Positions 52,801 through 64,000 of a stretch of DNA of 64,000 nucleotides are shown here, piece after piece; the stretch's first letter is position 1; every line of letters begins with the position of its first letter. The notes beneath the pieces were generated by a model. That model saw only the letters and a program-made list of their open reading frames with translations. It was not told where the DNA came from and did no database searches. The position numbers and the translations under genes were made by a program. This DNA comes from Anisakis pegreffii (Eukaryota; Nematoda; Chromadorea; Rhabditida; Anisakidae): the NCBI GenBank assembly GCA_035041965.1, contig JAPYMA010000197.1:1-64000 (forward strand), in the 5' to 3' direction.

Positions 52801-54603
52801 CAGGGCAGCATATTAGGAGCAGAGATATCACTATAACGGATCCACCTGATGCGTCAAGTGTAGGCCCATGCATCGTTTTAATCACAACTTTGTAATGTCC
52901 GAAGCATACTGTAATAGTTCTTTCATTCGTGTGATAAGCCAATAAAGGTCCAAAATGTTCGTATAACATTTTATTGTGAAAAGATTAGTTCGAAAAATAA
53001 CACAACGAATGAATATTTATGTATAGTTCGTTAAATAGCATATGATTATTAATAAATATATGTATAGATAAATGAACACAACAAATATTAAATGAATAAT
53101 AACATAGAAATTAAGAGCACAGATAGATAGACAGAGACGAATGAATACAGAACTTGTAATGAAATAGCATTGGCCATTTGAAATGAAATGTCGGTAGTGA
53201 TGGAAAGAATCAATGCAAACATATTTTATGGGAACACCTCAATGATATAATCAACCCTAAATGAACGAATAAAGAATCACTCTTAAAAATTAGAACTATT
53301 CGATAAATGACATCAGCAATGTGATAAATACAAATACCAATAGTAGTGATAGTGTTAATAATAATAACAGTGATAGTGATAACAATAGTAGTAACGATAA
53401 AAAAAATAACCAAATAAGATATAATCACAATCACATTTCATCTGAAAACGGTTGATATACACATATATCATAACGGGGAAACGAACATGGAAAGGCTTAC
53501 GGGAAAATTTTCGAATAGATTTCGAATATCATAAGGACATAGTAATACCAGAATTCTTGTCATTCAACTGTTACTGTTTATCACAATTTGATATGCCGTT
53601 GTTTGTCTGCTGTCATTTTTGATAAACAATAAAACAATATTATTAATAATAACAACAATAACAATATTAACATAATATCAATGACAACACTGATAATAAA
53701 GGAACAGACGAAATTAGTAGGTATATGCATTCATGCAGGTGTGAATAAACGAAACGATGAATACAAAGAGATATGCATGCACAGTGAAGAGACCCAAGCA
53801 TGAATAATGGTAGTATAGTGCCGTGAAACCGGAATAATGATAACGATTCGGAGGATAATGCTACTGAAGATGAAAGAACCCAACAAAAGTAACGAGTATC
53901 AATTAAGACCACAATGTCAAAACTTTCATTACATAATATGGAGACGACAAAATAGAGAACGTAGGATGCGGACACCACCTATCGAGGTTTGGCACTTAAC
54001 TACCAGTATGATGCGGCAAACAAATAATGAATTGAAAGAATTCCACATTCTATTATTACAACAGATATTCCATAGATGAATGAAACATGGTGCCATTAGA
54101 ATAATAGAAATTCACATCCAGACGTGATAGAAATAAATTACGATCATGCTTCAAGGAATACTTTATCAATGCAAAACATTAGTTGTGATCTTCACTGTGT
54201 TTTTTTTTTTAATTTACGGATTAACTGTGAATAACTGGGAAAGAGTTTAATGTTTGAATTGATATATGTGGAATGATTGCATGCAATCAATTAATTTCAT
54301 CAGTTACTTTGTGAAAAAAATCACATGTATATTTTAATACAGTAATAAAGACAACACTCTTCATGGAACGTTCTGTTATGAGACAAAAGAGCGCATTATG
54401 TGAGAACACTGTATCATTATCATCATCATCATATCACGCAATAGCATTTTCACTCGGAAAGTGTGGCACATCAACAGCCTTGCGTTATAAGCATCATTTA
54501 AGATAATCATTAGACAGCCCTATTTTAGTTGACTTTGCAATGCAGGAGTGGGACAACGTGAGATTTTCTTCTTTGCTGAAATTCATCCCATGCTTCGGGA
54601 TGA

Positions 54604-54645
54604 GCCTCAGACTAAGTCTTAGCCTCAGTCCAAGTTTGGGCTTAA
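54604..54645 (-). repeat. Degenerate (TTAGGC)n-like hexamer run
   Basis: Seven consecutive 6-mers on the plus strand (GCCTCA, GACTAA, GTCTTA, GCCTCA, GTCCAA, GTTTGG, GCTTAA) approximate GCCTAA, the complement of the nematode telomere repeat. Confidence 0.4.
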
Positions 54646-56082
54646 TCACCACGCTAGTATACGAGAACAAGGCGCGCGCACCTCTGGTTTACATTACTCT
54701 TTCTTTCATTTGGAGCTGTCTAATGATAATACTTCATTCGAGTAATGACCGTATGAATGTTGTAATTGTAATTTTGAATGGTTATAGGCTCACGAAGACC
54801 GAATGAAAGGGTGAGAGAGTTCAAGAATATCATCATTATGCGACAAGAAAAGATCACGCAAAATAAATAGAACAATAAGAATAACGAAAACAATTGTAAC
54901 ACAAAATTACATATACTCGCAATGTACCGTACATTAGACAAGAATAAACAAACGCATTCCGAATGATCGGTTGAATAATAAATAATCGAAATATCGATAA
55001 TATTCATAGTAATAATAAATAATTTATAAAGAATAAATAACAGTCATGTCACATTTAATAAAATCACAATGTATATCAGTCACATTTAAAATTAATCTAA
55101 TCAAACATTTCGCTTACAGTTAAACATTAAACGTTCGTAGCTTACAGCTTCAACATGACGATGTGCAATATGTTGCTTTTGTATTTAGTTTGTAAACAGA
55201 ATGTTGTGCTGATTTATGTATTGAGTTGGGGAAATTTCTGATTGATAAAGTACATAACAGCATTTCGATGAAAAATTACACATTGAAATGGTTCATGAGT
55301 GCTATCACAATACTGAGGTTTGTCCGAGAATTTATGTAATCCCAACTGCTAAAAGCCTAGTGCACTTTAAACACGATCAATACTGAATTTCTTCAACTCT
55401 CCATTCACTCAGTCATAACCATCAACTTAAAGTGAGGAATATTAAAGTATCATTCGAATTCATAGGATAAACTAACACTGTCTTCCAGAAAATTAAATAA
55501 TTTCACCAACGACAATAACAATGCTATGCAATAATGAATATTACATTTTACAGACTGTTCGTGTGCACAAGAAGAAATAATGTCAAGATCTGAGATAGAA
55601 AGACATTAAAATATATCAATAATGAATTGGTTTATGACCAAGTACAATGAACTTTCAGCTATGAACAAACGGAAGAATTAAAATGTTGAACACGCTGTTA
55701 GAAAAAACCGACATATAAGAAAAACGTAATGGAATATACTTAACACAAATAATGTAGTTACAAAGATAAAATACTTCCGAAGCAATAAAATTTTAAATGT
55801 AATCAGAGATAATAAATGCTGATCGATGATAACGGAAACGAAAAAGAGAAATGAAAGCACCCAAAAAAGATAGATAGGAATTTAGAAATTAAGTAAAACT
55901 AACGAAAAACGTTGTTATTTATAGATATACCTACTATGAATAGAATAATATAATAACGTGCTTACGGAACAAGAAGCACAGTCTGATTATACTTTTACAT
56001 AATACGATAATTTATATCACACCATAGATGATATTATATTCTTGGACAGTGCACCGCTGAAGTAACATCATTTTAACAGTCT

Positions 56083-59000
56083 TTATGAATGTTCAAGTAT
56101 GAAAGCATCCAATAGTAATGCCACTATAAATGCAAGCACCACGAAGAATGCCTGAAAGTTTACTTTTATTCACTCTCTCAAATTCAACATTTCATTTGAT
56201 CCATTACTTCTAAATCATCGTCTAAAACTGATTACACATCAGTGATGTAGCCAGGATTGCTTCCAGCAAGGGAAGAGGAGTGAAACGCAAAATGGATTAA
56301 TCCAGAAAAACAGCTGATTTTTAAAGAGATTTTTCTACGTTTGTTTTCCTTCCTTCTTCCTTCCATCTTTTCTTCCACCCTGCTTTTTCCCACTAACTCC
56401 TTCCCTTCCATTCTCTTTTTCATTTTTTCCAATCTTCAGGATGTGGAAAGGCACGCCCTCCGTGCCCCTCCCTTTATGTACGCCACTGAATAACAGTCAA
56501 TTGGGAATATATGAACAAAACGGAATGTACAAATTGTTGTCAGTGATGTGGTAATGATAGGAATGCGAATGAAAAATGATAAATAAAAACCAACCAAAAT
56601 AAATAGTGCATAATGTTTATCAGATAGAATATGATAATGAATAGAATGTAATTTATTCTTATTATCGTTACTGTAGTCAAAAGTGTTATTGATTGACGAA
56701 TTGGACGTATCCGAATCAGATAATGAATATCGACAATTAATACTAGTACTACTGTTGTAGTGATACGATTTATTTGATTTCGATGAATGTGTAATCGAGG
56801 GAGTGATGTATTGAATTGATGATGGCGACGAAACACTCTCGTTGCCGTTACGATCACGGACACATAACACCCGCAGCTGAACGCTTTCGTTCGATGAGAA
56901 TGAATAACACGGTGACTGCCCTTCGTATATCTTAAACGATTACGCATATCGTATTGTTTTCATTTCACCACATATCATTAAGTCGTCATCATCAATTTCA
57001 GCAATGTCACTATCACTCATAAATGTACGGGGATATGAGAAATTTTACACGAGAATTCGAAAATCTATCAGGAGGAGAGAAAAATTCAAGACACTGCCCA
57101 CTGACCGGCTGTCAGCAATCACAACTCCAATAGTTTTTCTTTCACAAAAAGCATGTGGGGCATTTCATAAGAGTCATTTTCGCCCAAAAAGACCGAATGT
57201 CAAAATAATTTCCAAAATGAAAACTTCATCTCAACAAATGCCTATCAAATGACTAATGTTTGCCCAACAAAATCAAAATTCAAATAGTGAACCGTTTTCC
57301 AATTTGTCGATGATTTCGAAGTAGGATTTGAACGATTTGATAACTGTAATCGATAGAATAAATGATCACTGGTACTGTTGATATCGTTATTTTTATTCAA
57401 TGATGATGACAACGATGAAATCGACTTAAGCGGCGGCCATTCCACTTGGAAATTGTTACTGGATATTTCGTTCACGATTATGTTACCACGTATTGTTGGT
57501 GGCGGATGTTGCTCGGTTTCGAATTCATATGCGGACGACCATTCACCCATTCCACTTTCACGCGATAAACAACGAATCCGAAAACGATACTTACTGTTCT
57601 CATTCAGACTGCGCACTTTCGCATAACGATTATCGCCTTCATAGATCTGAAACTCAATAACACTGATCAAACAACACTGCTGAATGCAACACAAAAATGA
57701 CCACTTGAATGCACACTTACACAATACACCGACATTTCATTACAATATTTAAAAAACAAACAGTGAACGATACGAACAATCATTAATGGAAATGGAAGCG
57801 AAAACTCACAGGCGAGAATTTGCCACTATCGTTTTCTTTCTCAAGATAATAATAGAGAGACGGCGTTGTATTCATACAAATGTTGGGAGAATGTTTCCAT
57901 TTGAGTTTCAAATAACTAGGACCAGCTTCAGAACATATTAACTGGGGTGGTGGTGGAGGCGGTGGAAGTGTACTGACGACACATGTTGCGACTTCTCCTT
58001 TACCAACGCTATTTACAGCACTTATGTCAATTCTGAAAACAATTTCAGTTCCAATCGTAGTATTTTTTATGCGTGCTTACTAATGAGTTGTGAGTTCAGG
58101 CCGATAGCATCGAACAAAAAGAAGCATTATTGGTAGTTTGTTATTGAAGCATTATTATTGTTCTGGAGTAGTTTTTAACTGCATTCGAATTAACGACCAA
58201 ATTCGACCTCCGACGAAATTCTCAGTTCCAATTATCATCGCAAGTTGACGATTGCTTGTATTTATTCGATCAGTGATCCAGATGAGGATTTCAATTTCGT
58301 TTTGTTAATCAACGCGTGAGATCGATGATGTTTGAAATAATATATCACTTACTTATACATATGATCAGATTCAAGACCATCAATAGAACACTCAAAATCA
58401 TCTGCGATTCGTATCGTACGTATCTGCTCACCCTTTTTCTCATCAATAACATTTATTACATATTCAATTACTTCACTACCATTGCAAGGCGCTGCCCGCC
58501 ATGATGCCCTCAGCTGCCTGCAGCCTGCAATTCAAAGCATCTCATCTCCTACCTGATAAACGTGAATAATTCGCTTCATAGACCACTCATTTTTTTCATC
58601 ACTTAGTAGAAATAAACAGAGGAATTTGTTACACAAACAATGAACTATACAACCTTACCGTTATAGTATAATGCCATACTGTTTATGAAATGAACGTTTT
58701 TGCTTATTTTCAGTCAACTTGAGCAAATGTAATAAAGCTTCTGATCGAATTAACGTTGAATTGACTACAGACACAGTGGAAATAGATAAAAACGAACCTT
58801 GAGGTGCAACACTAAAAGATTGCGGTATCGACGGTGGCATCGTTGGTATAGTGACATAAACACACTCGGACGGTAAACTAGTACCAGCCTGGTTAATCGC
58901 GTACACACACAATTGATATCTACAGCCCGGTTTACCATCACCAACATATTCCTCGTTCGATTCATCGCTACGTTTATATCGTTTCATCCATCCGTTTTCT

Positions 59001-62000
59001 TCTTTCTCTTCGGCTTTTTCATCATTTCGCGTAGTTGACTTTGCACTAAAATTCCCTTCATAAAATGCTGTTAAAACACGTTTAAAGTATTAGGAATAAT
59101 GAAAACGGTAACAGCAACAATTATAGTATAAATACTAATAACAATAACGAATAGTTGAACCTTGTAGATGACGATTTAAGAAGAGTGCGTTCAATAAGGT
59201 ATTGAGTGATAGATGCACCGTTATCATTAGCAGGTTTATTCCAATGAATAATAAATTTCGAATCTAATGAGATATCTTGTGGCGGCGATGGAGCTTGTAT
59301 TGGGATACTTAGAGCTGCCATATCACTCCACTCTCCCTCAAAAATCCTCTTCGAGGCACCATCTCTCTCGGCCAATATCGCACGTACATCCAATTCGAAC
59401 TCATCTCCTGCTTTACACTCCTTTATATCGAAAGATGTTGACTCACCTTAATTCATTCTTTTTAATACTGTTATTATTGTTATTTATTATTATCACTATT
59501 AGTACTAGTATCACGATCAATATAAGACCCAAAACATCACAACACTAATGATTTTACTAAAAATATCCGTAGGAGAGAACAGTTTATGACTTGAAAATAT
59601 TTCTCTGTTCAGTTCTGTTTGCATACGGTGGTTGCAAACATTTCATAGTTTTGTTCGGATGAACGAGAAGATGTGCTACATTATCGACCTCAACACTTCA
59701 AACGGTTTAACATGTAGAATATATTGATCATAATACTAAACTAACGGAAATAAATAAATCAATACCCTGATATAGGATTTTCGTTGGTTGAACATTAATG
59801 AGCCGTAACTGATAGCTAATATCATAACGGGATAATAGATTTTGTTGTTGCTTTTGTAGTGGCGATTGCCATTCAACCCGAATACATCCTTTGGATACTT
59901 CATTTATTTTTGGTTTTGAACATTTACCAACTGAAACCATTTGCTGTTGTTGTTGCTTCGATGAAGACGACGAAGTTGGTTGTTCTCTCTTGATTTTCAA
60001 TATTTCACTCCATTCACTCTGAATTAATATCGGTTCACTTAATGGTATTGGCACTTTAGATAGGATGTGAACCATTTTTCAAAGAACATTATCTCCTGAT
60101 TTTTCTTGAACTATTATCCATATCATCAGAAACATGCCGGAAAATTAGCCGATAAATTAAAAAAAACTTCAAGTCTGTAAGTTTTCATGTGACTAACACT
60201 GCGAGAAATTTGATAATGATGCCAATAATATTTCTACTACAAGCAGTAGTATTATGATTGAAAATAATGATAAAAAACAAAAGTAAAAATAAACCTGAAT
60301 TTGTTTCCTAATTGCAGCTACACGGAATGTGTTCAGCTGACCATCTCTGACAAGCGCACTCGTCGCACTGCCTTTATAAAGAACATTCCATTGTTGCTCA
60401 TTATAACTCCCCTCCAGTACAAAATTTACATTATTATTATTGCCATTTGATTTAAGTTTATTCCAACCAATTTCAACCCTTGATTTAACATTTGAGATGA
60501 TAAATGGTTTCAACGGTGAATCAGGCGGTGTTATATTATTACTGTTGCCATTATTATTGTTATTTTCATTGGTGTCGCTATTATTAATTTGTGGTATGCG
60601 GACAATTAAAGCTTCTGATACGTCACTCGCACCTGCATCGTTATGTGCTATCAAACGAAAATGATAGACATGGTTCCTGAAATTTTCATCGAATTATTTG
60701 TCACCACCAATACCATCATTACTACAAATTGACGAGATCACTCTGATGCAATAAGTAGTTGCTTGAGCATTCTGAATACTTTGAACTGAACTGATGTTCA
60801 TTCTTAAACATAATCTTACATGAACAGAAAATTTTGATCGAGGAACATCAACTTAATACACTTGTCCCACATGTATTAACCGGAGAAGCAGATATACGAA
60901 CACAACTAACAACCACTTATATCGAAATACCGATTGATTTAACAATCAAATTCTCAAATAAACGAATAAAATCATATAAGGTGGAAAATATTGCCGCATC
61001 TAATATAGCGTACAATAAAAGCATAAAAATCATGAAATGAAGATAATAATAACAATAATAATGAAACTAACGAAGAAAGGTCAGTGATATTTGCAGAAGA
61101 TTGCTGGGCTCGTTCACAGACAGACGTGAATTCTTTCGATCTTGTTGCATCTGACATTTCTAACTGAAATGTATACTCAATTCCTTATTCTACTATTAAA
61201 CAAAATTCGAAAATAACTGCCACTTAGGAATCATTCATTCAATCATTTGCAACGATGAGAATTATTTCAAAAATGCTTAATACAATTCAGAACATACAAA
61301 ACATCACCATAATTCATTAAACTTGTTCACTGACTCACATTCAAGAAATTTATATGGATGAATGTAGGAATAAATTGCCTACTGGGAATCTCATATTGTT
61401 TCAACTCAAACTTTCATTTCCTCTCAACGACAATTTCCAATTCCTCAGAGTTTTCAACTGAGAAACTAGAAATGACGAATAGCTGAACAAATTAATGTGC
61501 AAATAACAGAAAAATGAACGAACCGTATAATAATGTTGAGGGATGTCAACCCATGATAATTTGACAGTATTTGATGACAACGAGACAAGTTTCGGGGGTA
61601 GAGGTTGTTTGGGAGGATGTATTGGACATGTGACAATAGTAAATGATGCACTCGGTTGTGATTCACCTTCACTGTTGATTGCGATTAGTCGTATTTTGTA
61701 ACGGGTTGATGATAAAAGTCCTTTTATTGTTGTCTGTTCCGATAATCCTTCATATACCACTTCATAGTCATTTTCGTTCTCCTCTTCATTTTTATCCTTC
61801 AACATTAAAATAACAACGATGAGGCATTAATTTCAAATCTATTGCATTTAGTGCCATAAGGATATGTCATAATCGAGAATATTTTCACATAAATACTTTC
61901 AATGGCAATATCACAAAAAATTTCTTGCAATAAAGAGCATGCGACCAACGAATAGTGGCACGCATGCCTAAGATCACCGACCCTTCAGTTATGCTCCTCT

Positions 62001-63977
62001 GCCGTTTTGGCATGCGAAATCACCGCAATTTTCTAGGTTTAAGGTCAGACTGTTGAAAGTTTCAGAGGATTAACGGTGCAAAAAAACGTATTCTAAGAAC
62101 TTTTATAATTCCTAGTCTTATGTAACGTTCACGAGCAAAGAATGGAACTCCTTGAATCCGTTTTGAATTCCAGGGAAACAAAACTCCATGTAATAGTTAC
62201 ACGCTTACTAAGTAAAATACGATTTCATCAGGTGCCAACACTTCCAACGTCATATATTTCGCATAAATTCAATCTATGGATTTTTTAGCGACTACATATG
62301 GCATATGCATGATCCGTAGTATTTGAATCGTTACGATCATACCGTAACGATTCAAATACTACGGATCAAAAACACTGATGAAGAATAACCAAGTGATAAG
62401 AATCAAATGAAATTGCGAAAAAGACTAACGACAGCAATTTGAATTCGATATAAAATGATCGGTGAACCATTATCGATGGCCGGACGCCATGCGATAGTTA
62501 ATGAGTGTTGCGTTTTTGATATCAAACGCGGTGGTTGAGGACATTCGGGTACAGTACACAATGTTCTGAACTTGACTGCTGACGACGGACTTCCCTGTAG
62601 ACATCGCTCTTCTAACGAGGCCCGCAAGTGCACATAATAATCTGTATTTGGTCGTAGACGACATAAACGTACACGATTGCCCGAATCCGGCTCACATCTA
62701 TAAGTATCACTTCCATTTCAGAGCATTATTGCAACCCATAAGAAAATAACTTATAAAGCGAATTAATGTTTTGAGAACATTTTCATCAAAAGATTGCAGA
62801 ATCACTGGTGAAACTATTACGAGGATTAACTGCTTTAAGAATAACAAGACTTCCATCCTCCCAACAAAAAACAACATAATATGAAAGCGGTTAAAAACTA
62901 ACCTATAACTACTAACAATACGACCATTTTGTACACTTTCGAAAAGAACAATTTCATAAGTAAATTCAGATGCGTCAATTTGGGGGAAGGGTCCACCATT
63001 CGCCGATGCTTCGGATGTATCCAATTCTTGCCATGAAATGTCCGCTTCTTTTGCGGCAACTCGTAAAATCTATAATTCATCATTATTAAATCACCATACT
63101 TATACATTATTCACTCCGCAAAGTTGCATATGTACCATCCAAATGTTATATGGATACTTTTATCATATTCAGTGCTCATTCATTTCATGTCATTTATCGA
63201 ATACGGTATCACAGCTAAATTGAGAAGCATACGCACATTAACAATATTGATATCTGATGTCAAATCAAAAACAATACTTGCGTAAAAGATCTAACTGGAT
63301 GGCATAAAGGTTTACGGATATGGAACGCATTCTGCATTATTTTTTCAAAATCGGTTTAAAAAACGGCACAATAACAGATTAAACAATAAGATGAGATGTG
63401 AAATTGAAAAATTTAAAATTTGTAATTGAATCTGAAATAAATGATATTACAATGAAAGTCACCTGAGGAGGTTGCATTCGCGATAACATTTCAATAAGCC
63501 TTTCCCATTCCTCTTCTTCATTTGCCGATGCACCCGACTGACTTTGCTCCTTAAAACGTTGATCCTTATTATCCCATACTAATCCTAGTTTCAGTCCTTT
63601 TGTTCTTTTGATGATCGATCATAAATCATCACTGCTATTGATGAACAAGAAAGTAGATCTCTGATTCAAAACTGAATGGATGAGTCGCAATACACATAAT
63701 CATATGGCGACAAGGCGAAAAAGAAACACAAAACGAACTTATGCATACCACTATCAAAGCGGTGAGTGTGAATGAATAAACCGGAAACAAAATGAGAAAA
63801 ACAACTGTAAGTAATCGAATGAAATCAAAAAATGACAAGGAACTAATAAAAAAGATACATGTTCATCAGCAGTAGCGTACGGCACATGAATTAAATGTGC
63901 ACCGTTCAAATGTGTTGCAGACAATGACGATGAGGCTTTTTTACCGTGTGGCACCCAGCTTTTACGCACCATACCCT
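56083..63977 (-). CDS. FNDC3: FNDC3-like protein: nine FN3 domains and C-terminal membrane anchor (5' end beyond window)
   Basis: Exons: 63859-63977, 63463-63564, 62903-63069, 62430-62697, 61524-61796, 61072-61163, 60295-60676, 59766-60018, 59161-59446, 58798-59045, 58353-58524, 57810-58032, 57293-57646, 56595-56930 and 56083-56151; 1113 aa are visible. The start of exon 63463-63564 is the weakest junction. Before the FN3 array is an acidic EEEEWERLIEMLSRMQPPQ segment, as in FNDC3. Nine FN3 repeats follow, with typical W and Y..R positions (TIAWRP, KLSWVD, EIGWNK, RVEWQS, IHWNKP, ASWRAA, LKWKHS, VEWPPL). A Ser/Asn-rich linker leads to a hydrophobic helix (YALFIL plus AFFVVLAFIVALLL) just before the stop, a tail-anchor layout. 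Vertebrate FNDC3A/B also have nine FN3 domains and a C-terminal anchor; they sit on the ER/Golgi side and affect adhesion and spermatid development. Confidence 0.9.
56240..56488. mobile_element. hAT-like MITE in the last FNDC3 intron
   Basis: It starts CAGTGATGTAGCCAGGATT and ends in the inverse of CAGTGGCGTACATAAAGG, giving short CAGTGRYGTA termini. The flanking 8-mers no longer match. It resembles the fragment at 13782. Reading through from the previous FNDC3 exon would wrongly add MITE-encoded residues to the protein. Confidence 0.55.
62311..62367. repeat. Perfect 25-bp inverted repeat in an FNDC3 intron
   Basis: Arms 62311-62335 and 62343-62367 are exactly complementary around a 7-nt loop. 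It is either a foldback element or a recent hairpin. Confidence 0.8.
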
Positions 63978-64000
63978 CTGCAATTCAAAGGCTCTTTAGC

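Larger units (their letters stand above)
49468..56082. other. Intergenic region without a recognised gene
   Basis: Lies upstream of the astacin gene and downstream of FNDC3. It contains the inverted GAACAGAAT repeat, a degenerate telomere-like hexamer run, and several 80-115-codon ORFs without family motifs or splice context. Confidence 0.5.

Noticed and set aside
53837..54079. 80-codon plus-strand ORF
   Set aside because: Reads plausibly but has no homology motif, and its flanks are full of stops and AT repeats.
56436..56594. C-terminal extension of FNDC3 past the hydrophobic stretch
   Set aside because: It enters the MITE at 56240-56488, and a phase-matched last exon at 56083-56151 gives a better membrane anchor.

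Overview
The window looks like a nematode nuclear genome. It is AT-rich, with many introns that mostly end in TTTCAG, TTTTAG or TTTAAG. The gene set fits a nematode: an astacin of the NAS type, a triple-CH filamin, a dual haem-peroxidase protein and an RNA helicase A orthologue. Two genes have a 3' splice acceptor just upstream of the ATG, which would suit spliced-leader trans-splicing. I cannot name the species. No bacterial, viral, rRNA or CRISPR feature was seen. Exons were built by hand from splice signals, reading-frame phase and family motifs; almost every junction listed is phase-consistent.

Layout, left to right. (1) 416-6357, minus: N-terminal part of a filamin with three tandem calponin-homology domains (FLN-2/jitterbug type), running off the left edge. 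(2) 6358-11254: intergenic or upstream intron. (3) 11255-24030, minus: complete DHX9/RNA helicase A gene (rha-1), 26 exons, 1409 aa, ending in an RGG/Tyr tail built from a 30-bp repeat. Its introns hold a hAT-type MITE and two foldback hairpins. (4) 24.9-27.1 kb: a degenerate tandem array of about ten units in two size classes. (5) 28289-40305, minus: complete 30-exon, 1675-aa secreted protein with two animal haem-peroxidase domains. The first has lost all its usual catalytic and haem-ligand residues; the second keeps nearly all of them. (6) 42855-44412, plus: small Lys/Glu-rich gene with a possible alternative last exon. (7) 45151-49403, minus: secreted astacin metalloprotease with a TATA box. 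(8) 49.4-56.1 kb: intergenic, repeats only. (9) 56083-63977, minus: FNDC3-type gene with nine fibronectin type III domains and a C-terminal membrane anchor, 5' end beyond the window.

The genes do not form a pathway or operon. The peroxidase and astacin are both secreted proteins of kinds that nematodes use on cuticle and extracellular matrix. RNA helicase A, filamin and FNDC3 are conserved housekeeping or structural genes. The most unusual item is the pseudo-peroxidase domain fused to an apparently active one.
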